The position numbers were made by a program, and so were the translations under genes. A stretch of DNA of 64,000 nucleotides, taken from an uncultured Planctomycetaceae bacterium (GTDB lineage: Bacteria; Planctomycetota; Planctomycetia; Pirellulales; UBA1268). The notes beneath the pieces were generated by a model that worked only from the letters and a program-made list of their open reading frames with translations, did not search any database and was not told the DNA's origin. Below are positions 63,146 to 64,000 of the stretch, piece after piece; positions within the stretch are counted from its first letter, which is position 1; each line of letters starts with the position of its first letter. Where the stretch lies: the NCBI GenBank assembly GCA_903885565.1, contig CAISJI010000022.1, positions 24,525 through 88,524 on the forward strand, given 5' to 3'.

Positions 63146-64000
63146 ATGCGTTGGGAAGGTCGTCGTCAGAGCGAGCATATTGAGGATCGCCGCCAGCTGA
63201 GCACACCCACGATTGTGGGAGGAGGGCTGCTGACGCTCCTCCTGATGCTGGGGCTGATGTTTCTGGGAGTCGATCCGATGCAGGTGGCGGGGCTGGCCCC
63301 AGAGATGATGGCCCCTGCCCAAGCCCCGGTCTCCCCGGAAAAGAAGGCAGAAAGCGACAACCTGGCGAAGTTTGTCCGCGTTGTGCTGGCCGATAACGAG
63401 GATGTGTGGAGCAGGCTCTTCCCCCCGGCCTTCGGGAAACGATATGCCCTTCCCAATCTGGTGCTCTTCACCGGCCAAGTGCAAAGCGCCTGCGGCATGG
63501 CCAGCGCCGCGGCCGGCCCCTTCTACTGCCCGCTCGACAAGAAGGTCTATATCGATCTGGCTTTCTACGACGAACTGAAGCGGCGCTTTGGCGCGCCTGG
63601 CGACTTCGCTCAGGCCTACGTGATTGCCCATGAGATCGGCCATCACGTGCAGAATCAATTGGGCATCAGCGGAAAGGTGCAGTCGATGCGCCAGAGGCTC
63701 TCCGATCGCGATTACAACAAGCTCTCGGTGCGCATGGAACTGCAGGCCGATTTTCTGGCTGGCGTGTGGGCCCACCATGTGGCCCGATTTGCGGGCACGG
63801 TGGATGAAGACGACATCCGCGAGGCTGTCAACGCCGCGGCTGCGATCGGCGATGATCGGATCCAGAAGCAGTCGCAGGGCTATGTTGTGCCCGATGCCTT
63901 CACCCACGGCAGCAGCGAGCAACGGGTGCGTTGGTTCCTCTATGGCCTCAAGACCGGCGATCCAAACCTGATGGACCGGGCCTTCGAGGTCGATACTCCC
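63146..64000 (+). CDS. YpfJ/KPN_02809-like zinc metalloprotease (cut by window edge)
   Basis: At least 285 codons; no stop codon before the right edge, and the last residues (RAFEVDTP) suggest that only a few are missing. MRWEGRRQSEHIEDRR at the start and one membrane helix (VGGGLLTLLLMLGLMFL) are typical of the neutral zinc metallopeptidase family. The CGMASAAAGPFYCPLDKKVYID segment precedes HEIGHHVQN (HExxH), and MELQADFLAGVWAHH supplies the third-ligand region. A membrane-anchored putative protease of unknown substrate. Confidence 0.94.
   Translation, partial: MRWEGRRQSEHIEDRRQLSTPTIVGGGLLTLLLMLGLMFLGVDPMQVAGLAPEMMAPAQAPVSPEKKAESDNLAKFVRVVLADNEDVWSRLFPPAFGKRYALPNLVLFTGQVQSACGMASAAAGPFYCPLDKKVYIDLAFYDELKRRFGAPGDFAQAYVIAHEIGHHVQNQLGISGKVQSMRQRLSDRDYNKLSVRMELQADFLAGVWAHHVARFAGTVDEDDIREAVNAAAAIGDDRIQKQSQGYVVPDAFTHGSSEQRVRWFLYGLKTGDPNLMDRAFEVDTP

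Overview
The window is a GC-rich chromosomal segment from a member of the Planctomycetota, most likely of the Pirellula/Rhodopirellula type. Evidence: two DUF1559 pseudopilin-like proteins, a DUF1598 protein, many secreted or lipoprotein genes with no wider family, scattered glycan-related genes and loosely packed single-gene transcription units. No rRNA, CRISPR array or complete insertion sequence was found. Three tRNAs (Lys-TTT, Leu-CAG, Arg-TCG) are present.

Left part (1-8.7 kb): a carbohydrate-use locus. A sugar:cation symporter (cut by the window edge) and a LacI-type repressor diverge from a control region carrying the palindrome GAAACCGGTTTC. A minus-strand operon follows: DUF1559 pseudopilin, small lipoprotein, large cytoplasmic toroid-like glycosidase/phosphorylase candidate and a GH2-like lipoprotein. 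Near-identical operators lie ahead of the DUF1559 gene, so the LacI protein probably controls both transcription units.

9-24.4 kb: housekeeping and accessory metabolism. This includes a di-iron hydroxylase-like membrane protein, glucose-6-phosphate isomerase diverging from a ROK sugar kinase, an OFA-type MFS transporter diverging from a cytochrome P450, a Tat-exported phosphoesterase, a DUF1254/DUF1214 protein, an acyltransferase-3/SGNH protein, and a sulfur-transfer operon (ArsR regulator, double rhodanese membrane protein, MBL-rhodanese protein).

24.5-36 kb: the most plastic part. A secreted toroid-like protein, an NAD-sugar epimerase, an internally deleted asparagine synthetase, an exostosin-like glycosyltransferase and a GT4 gene broken by an in-frame stop. 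The GT4 gene runs into a tyrosine-recombinase remnant beside tRNA-Lys. Then come an HDAC-fold hydrolase, two tandem 166-residue paralogues of unknown function and a second DUF1559 gene behind a strong promoter with a Fur-like box.

36-48.8 kb: core genes glmS, kdsB, a universal stress protein, an orphan HepT-like remnant, epmB diverging from efp, a Gly/Met-rich DUF1598 protein, dnaE and an FHA protein.

49-64 kb: tRNA-Arg beside a truncated WbsX-type gene, an orphan solute-binding protein, several small secreted proteins, a candidate structured non-coding RNA with its own promoter and terminator, a GT61 glycosyltransferase, a gluzincin-like protease translationally coupled to a PncC/nucleotidyltransferase fusion, a sugar oxidoreductase/isomerase pair, an MFS transporter and a YpfJ-like zinc metalloprotease running off the right edge.

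The least explained signals are a dispersed ~136-bp intergenic element present three times with three hairpins kept by compensatory changes (32.05, 40.45 and 54.78 kb), and the three-hairpin RNA at 54.26-54.44 kb. All assignments are from reading the sequence; no database search was run.
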